NCBI GenBank assembly: GCA_039182715.1 | Contig: JBCDBY010000014.1 | Span: 1 to 28,104, forward strand | Origin: JBCDBY01 sp039182715 | Lineage (GTDB): Bacteria; Planctomycetota; PLA2 | Direction of reading: 5' to 3' | Length of the DNA stretch: 28,104 nt | Part shown: positions 23,968 through 28,104 of the stretch, one piece after another | How positions within the stretch are numbered: the first letter of the stretch is position 1 | How the letters are laid out: each line of letters starts with the position of its first letter | The notes under the pieces: model-generated | The model's database searches: none | What the model saw: only the letters and a program-made list of their open reading frames with translations | What the model was told of the DNA's origin: nothing | Made by a program: the position numbers and the translations under genes

Positions 23968-25268
23968 CCCGCGTCGTGGTGATGGGCCTCGGCCGTTTCG
24001 GGGGCGGTGCGTCGGCGGCGCGCTGGTTCGCGCAACAGGGTGCCGACGTCGTGGCGACCGACCTCGCCGACGAGGCGAAACTGGGCGAAACCATCGCCGC
24101 GCTGGCGGAACTTCCCATCACCTACCGCCTCGGGCGCCACGACGAGGAGGACTTCGCGCGCGCCGACGTCGTGGTCGTGAACCCCGCCGTACCGTTCGAC
24201 CATCCGCTGGTCGCCCACGCGCGGTCGCACGGTGCGCGGGTCGTCACCGAGCTCGGACTCACGCTGCAGCAGCTGCCCGGTCCGGTGCTCGCGATCACCG
24301 GCACGAACGGCAAGTCGACCACCGCGACGCTCGCCGCGGCGATGCTCGAGGCGTCGGGTCGGACGGTCGAGCTGGGCGGCAACATCGGGCGCTCGCTGCT
24401 GCACGCGTGCGCGGGGATGCGCCCCGACACCGTCGCGGTACTCGAGATCTCCTCGTTCCAGCTTGCGTGGTTGGAGCACGACGGGCTCGCGCCGCAGGTC
24501 GGCATCGTCACCAACGTCACGGGCGACCATCTCGACCGCCACCCGACGATGGAGCACTACGTCGCGGCCAAGCGCAAGCTGGCGCGGGCGGTGCCCGCGG
24601 GAGGCCTGCTGCTCCTGCCGCGCCACGATCCGGTCGCGTCGACGTTCGCCGACGGAGCGGCCGCGCGCGTCGCCTGGTTCGACGAGGAGGAGCCGGCCGA
24701 CCTCACAGGGCTGCTCTCCGGGCTTCGGCTCGCGGGGCGCCACAATCGGGCCAACGCCGCGGCCGCCGCCTACGCCGCGCTCGAGCTGGGCGCCACGCCC
24801 GAGGGCTGTGCGGCGGGCGCCGCCGCCTGCGAGCCGCTCCCGCACCGGCTGGAGCGGGTCGCGGAGCTGCGCGGGGTGCTCTGCGTCAACGACTCGGTCT
24901 GCACGACACCGGTCGCCGCCGCCGCCGCGGTGCGGAGTTTCACGCAGCCGGTCGTCCTGCTGACCGGGGGCCGCGACAAGGGGCTCGACCGCGGGCCGCT
25001 GCTCGAGGCCGCCCGCACGGCCAAGAAGGTGGTGGCCTACGGCGAGACCGGGCCCGAGATCGCGCGGCTGGTCCCCGGCGCGCTCCAGGCGGACAACCTG
25101 GAGGAGGCGTTCCGGATGGGGCTCGTCCAGGCCGCCTCCGGGGACGTATTCCTGTTGAGCCCCGGGTTCTCTTCCTACGACCAGTTTCCGGGATTCGACG
25201 TGCGCGGACGGCGATTCCGCGAGCTGATCGAGGCCGAGATTGCGGAGGATCGCCCGGCGACCCGATAA
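23964..25268 (+). CDS. murD: UDP-N-acetylmuramoyl-L-alanine:D-glutamate ligase
   Basis: A 434-residue Mur ligase that adds D-Glu to UDP-MurNAc-L-Ala in the cytoplasm. The N-terminal Rossmann domain begins VVVMGLGRFGGG. The ATP loop is GTNGKST at 113-119. LEISSFQL at 160-167, the TNVTGDHLDRH block and GRHNRANA follow the MurD order. The C-terminal domain has LLTGGRDKGLD and FLLSPGFSSYDQFPGFDVRGRRF. One departure: where E. coli-type MurD has DSKATNP, this protein reads DSVCTTP, so the Lys is Val and the Asn is Thr. The ATG overlaps the PEGA gene's stop (ATGA). A murD gene implies that the organism makes peptidoglycan. McsA follows after 27 bases. Confidence 0.88.
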   Translation: MTRVVVMGLGRFGGGASAARWFAQQGADVVATDLADEAKLGETIAALAELPITYRLGRHDEEDFARADVVVVNPAVPFDHPLVAHARSHGARVVTELGLTLQQLPGPVLAITGTNGKSTTATLAAAMLEASGRTVELGGNIGRSLLHACAGMRPDTVAVLEISSFQLAWLEHDGLAPQVGIVTNVTGDHLDRHPTMEHYVAAKRKLARAVPAGGLLLLPRHDPVASTFADGAAARVAWFDEEEPADLTGLLSGLRLAGRHNRANAAAAAYAALELGATPEGCAAGAAACEPLPHRLERVAELRGVLCVNDSVCTTPVAAAAAVRSFTQPVVLLTGGRDKGLDRGPLLEAARTAKKVVAYGETGPEIARLVPGALQADNLEEAFRMGLVQAASGDVFLLSPGFSSYDQFPGFDVRGRRFRELIEAEIAEDRPATR

Positions 25269-25295
25269 TCAGGGAAGAGAACTCCTGGAGATCGC

Positions 25296-25880
25296 ATGGG
25301 CAAACTCTGTCAATCCTGCAACGAGCGCGAAGCGAAGATCCACTTCACCGAGCTGAAAGACGGCAAAAAGACCGAGATGCATCTCTGCGAGCACTGCGCG
25401 CAGGAGAAGAACATGACGCTCGCCTTCCCGTCGCTGCTCAAGACGCTCGTGAAGGGCGGCGATGCGCCGGCGTCCGGCGAATCGGACGCCGTTCCCTCGG
25501 TGTGTCCGAGCTGCGGTCTGGCCTACACCGATTTCAAGGCCAAGGGCCGCCTCGGCTGCCCCCAGTGCTACGGAGTCTTCGCGCCCGTGCTCGGCTCGCT
25601 CCTCGAGAAGGTGCACCACGCCTCCTCGCACAAGGGCCGTTGTCCGCCGCACCAGGCAGAACCGCAGGCGCCCGTGCCGGTCGAACCGGTCTCGGATCCC
25701 GTCATGGAGGATTCCGGTGTTCCGGAGCCCGCGATGTCGGGGCCCCAGCCGGAAACCCAGCCGGAACCCGACCCGATCGCCGTCCTGCGCGCCCAGCTCA
25801 CCGAGGCGATCGCTTCGGAGGAGTACGAGCGCGCCGCCGAGCTGCGCGATCAGATTCGCCGGCTGGAGGAGCAGGCATGA
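25296..25880 (+). CDS. mcsA: McsA, zinc-binding activator of the protein-arginine kinase
   Basis: A 194-residue protein with four CxxC pairs: C5/C8, C31/C34, C70/C73 and C88/C91, expected to bind two zinc ions. A Pro/Glu-rich linker (about 120-155) leads to a UVR motif at about 158-194 (AQLTEAIASEEYERAAELRDQIRRLEEQ), the coiled hairpin also found in UvrB/UvrC and used to contact McsB or ClpC. McsA activates McsB. A TGGAGA ribosome binding site lies shortly upstream of the ATG at 25296. The stop overlaps the mcsB ATG (ATGA at 25877-25880), as expected for subunits of one complex. The linker is longer than in Bacillus. Confidence 0.92.
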   Translation: MGKLCQSCNEREAKIHFTELKDGKKTEMHLCEHCAQEKNMTLAFPSLLKTLVKGGDAPASGESDAVPSVCPSCGLAYTDFKAKGRLGCPQCYGVFAPVLGSLLEKVHHASSHKGRCPPHQAEPQAPVPVEPVSDPVMEDSGVPEPAMSGPQPETQPEPDPIAVLRAQLTEAIASEEYERAAELRDQIRRLEEQA

Positions 25881-26932
25881 ACTACGACGACCTGCTCACG
25901 CAGAGCGGGGAGTGGCTTCGTGGTTCCGGTCCCGACTCCGACATCGTCATCAGCAGCCGCGTGCGGCTGGCACGCAACCTCGCGCAGTATCCCTTCCTGA
26001 CGCGCGCGACGGACGATCAGCGCCAGGAGGTCCACGCCGCCGTGCAGGACGCGCTCGACGACCTCGGGCTGCGACGCAACGGCCACAGCTACATCAATCT
26101 CGTCGAGTCGGACGCGCTCACGAGCCTGTTCCTGCTGGAACGGCATCTGATCTCGCGCGAGCTGGCCAACGGCAGCGGTGACCGCGGCGTGCTGTTCAAC
26201 CGCAGCGAGATGCGCGCGATCATGGTCAACGAGGAGGATCATCTGCGCATCCAGGCGATCCGCGCCGGATTCCAGGTGCGCGACGCCTTCGCCGACACGA
26301 TCGACATCGACGATGGACTCGAGGGGCTGCTGCACTTCGCCTTCAGCGAGCGCTTCGGCTACCTGACCGCCTGTCCGACCAACGTCGGGACCGGCATGCG
26401 CGCCTCGGTGATGATGCATCTGCCCGCGCTGGTTTTCACCAAGCAGATCGACAAGGTCTTCGCCTCCGTCACCAAGATCAATCTTGCGGTGCGCGGCTTC
26501 TACGGCGAGGGCACCCAGGCGTCGGGCGACTTCTACCAGATCTCCAACCAGGTCACGCTCGGCGTGAGCGAGGACGACCTCCTCGATCTGCTCGAGCGCG
26601 TCGTGCCCCGCATCGTTTCGTACGAGCGCGAAGTGCGCGAGCACCTGATGAGTCGCGAGAAAGTGCGTCTCGAGGACAAGGTTTGGCGCGCCCTGGGCGT
26701 GCTGCGCTCGGCGCGGCGCATCAGCTCCGAGGAGACGATGGAGCACCTCTCGTCGGTCCGATTGGGCGTGAACCTCGGATTGATCGACGAAATGGACATC
26801 GGTCTGGTGAACGAGCTGTTCATTCTCACGCAGCCGGCCCACCTCCAGACGCTCAACAAACGCGACCTGGACACCGGTGAACGCGACGCGGCGCGCGCGG
26901 TTTTCATCCGCAAGCACCTCGGCCTCGAATAA
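25877..26932 (+). CDS. mcsB: Protein-arginine kinase McsB
   Basis: A 351-residue kinase of the phosphagen kinase fold that phosphorylates arginines on proteins, marking them for ClpCP. Seen: SSRVRLARN (26-34) for ATP phosphates, VNEEDHLR (117-124) with the catalytic Glu, TACPTNVGTGMRAS (164-177) with active-site C166, and GFYGEGTQASGDFYQISNQ of the nucleotide loop. The C-terminus has RDAARA at 336-341, which fits the RDxxRA motif that forms the allosteric phospho-arginine pocket, so feedback activation should be retained. The start overlaps mcsA. The family is typical of Firmicutes but also present in Chlamydiae, Planctomycetota and others. Confidence 0.93.
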   Translation: MNYDDLLTQSGEWLRGSGPDSDIVISSRVRLARNLAQYPFLTRATDDQRQEVHAAVQDALDDLGLRRNGHSYINLVESDALTSLFLLERHLISRELANGSGDRGVLFNRSEMRAIMVNEEDHLRIQAIRAGFQVRDAFADTIDIDDGLEGLLHFAFSERFGYLTACPTNVGTGMRASVMMHLPALVFTKQIDKVFASVTKINLAVRGFYGEGTQASGDFYQISNQVTLGVSEDDLLDLLERVVPRIVSYEREVREHLMSREKVRLEDKVWRALGVLRSARRISSEETMEHLSSVRLGVNLGLIDEMDIGLVNELFILTQPAHLQTLNKRDLDTGERDAARAVFIRKHLGLE

Positions 26933-27164
26933 GAAGGGGCCCGGCCTGCCAACGGCCCGCGCCAAGATGACACGGCCTGTGCCGTATCGAGCCGGGAGCG
27001 CCCGCATCCAAGACAGTGGGCGAAAAGCCGCCTGCCCGCGGCAATTCGACCCCCGAGGGGCGCTGGAAACGTCCGATATACTTCGAATAAGGGCCGTTTG
27101 GCCGCCCGGTATGCCGTGTGCATCCATCTTGTTGCCGGACCTCGTCCGGTGAACGGAATAAGAC
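26933..27164 (+). promoter_or_regulatory. mcsB-clpC spacer with leader hairpin
   Basis: 232 bases without a gene. TATACT at 27077-27082 is a possible -10 box, but no matching -35 is seen. CCGGAC (27135-27140) and GTCCGG (27144-27149) form a tight hairpin 15 bases before the clpC ATG. No CIRCE element and no CtsR heptad repeat are visible, so heat-shock control of the Bacillus kind is not supported. Confidence 0.4.

Positions 27165-28104
<940 letters not shown>

Overview
The window is a 28 kb, high-GC bacterial stretch, apart from a short A-rich patch at the very left edge. It is gene-dense with many 1-4 base stop/start overlaps. Several independent marks point to a PVC-type bacterium, most likely Planctomycetota. 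These are a roughly 740-residue GreA carrying a long helical N-terminal extension (the arrangement known from Chlamydiae and relatives), an McsA-McsB-ClpC cluster without CtsR, a Lys/Arg/Ala-only histone H1-like protein, a Hanks-type Ser/Thr kinase with a trailing sensor region, and secreted planctomycete-style hypothetical proteins. The assignment is an inference from gene content; no rRNA gene is present.

Layout. 1-310: A-rich 9-base repeat that reads as (Asn-Asn-Lys)n, the 3' end of an unknown gene. 432-4884: a secreted protein (+) converging on a Ser/Thr kinase (-), the two overlapping in a 15-base repeat. 4963-6814: NifU-like Fe-S scaffold domain protein, then eboA and eboB as a translationally coupled trio. 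6821-6928: inverted-repeat element of the ACGTT-word family. 6975-14482: a six-gene, tightly overlapping operon that looks like an arsenosugar pathway: arsM, a secreted protein, arsS, a DUF547::GT2 fusion, a GT-C::GT2 fusion, and a CofC-like (TIGR04282-type) transferase. 14518-16650: a TPR-like protein bracketed by ACGTT-word repeats and a trans-sulfuration PLP enzyme. 16667-16812: a 30-base inverted repeat of CACAGA words. 16884-19710 (minus): greA and an acyl-CoA thioesterase. 19711-20105: an unusual 395-base divergent spacer with several palindromes. 20106-20414: histone H1-like protein. 20533-23450 (minus): a GGCCGGGAGCT-word repeat element and a two-component system with a sigma-54 activator. 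23539-28104: PEGA lipoprotein, murD, mcsA, mcsB and the 5' part of clpC.

How the parts work together. ArsM should methylate arsenite. ArsS should add a deoxyadenosyl group to the dimethylated product, and the three downstream transferase genes are placed to build or attach the sugar/lipid part. The two fused, membrane-embedded glycosyltransferases suggest the product may be membrane-linked (inference). McsA/McsB mark proteins with phospho-arginine for ClpC-dependent degradation. The sensor kinase/response regulator pair probably controls sigma-54 promoters elsewhere.

The most unusual non-genic signal is a set of four unrelated short-word repeat families (ACGTT, CACAGA, GGCCCCTAG, CCTGCACCCGAGAAC) at gene ends. 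In at least four genes they supply the last codons or the stop codon.
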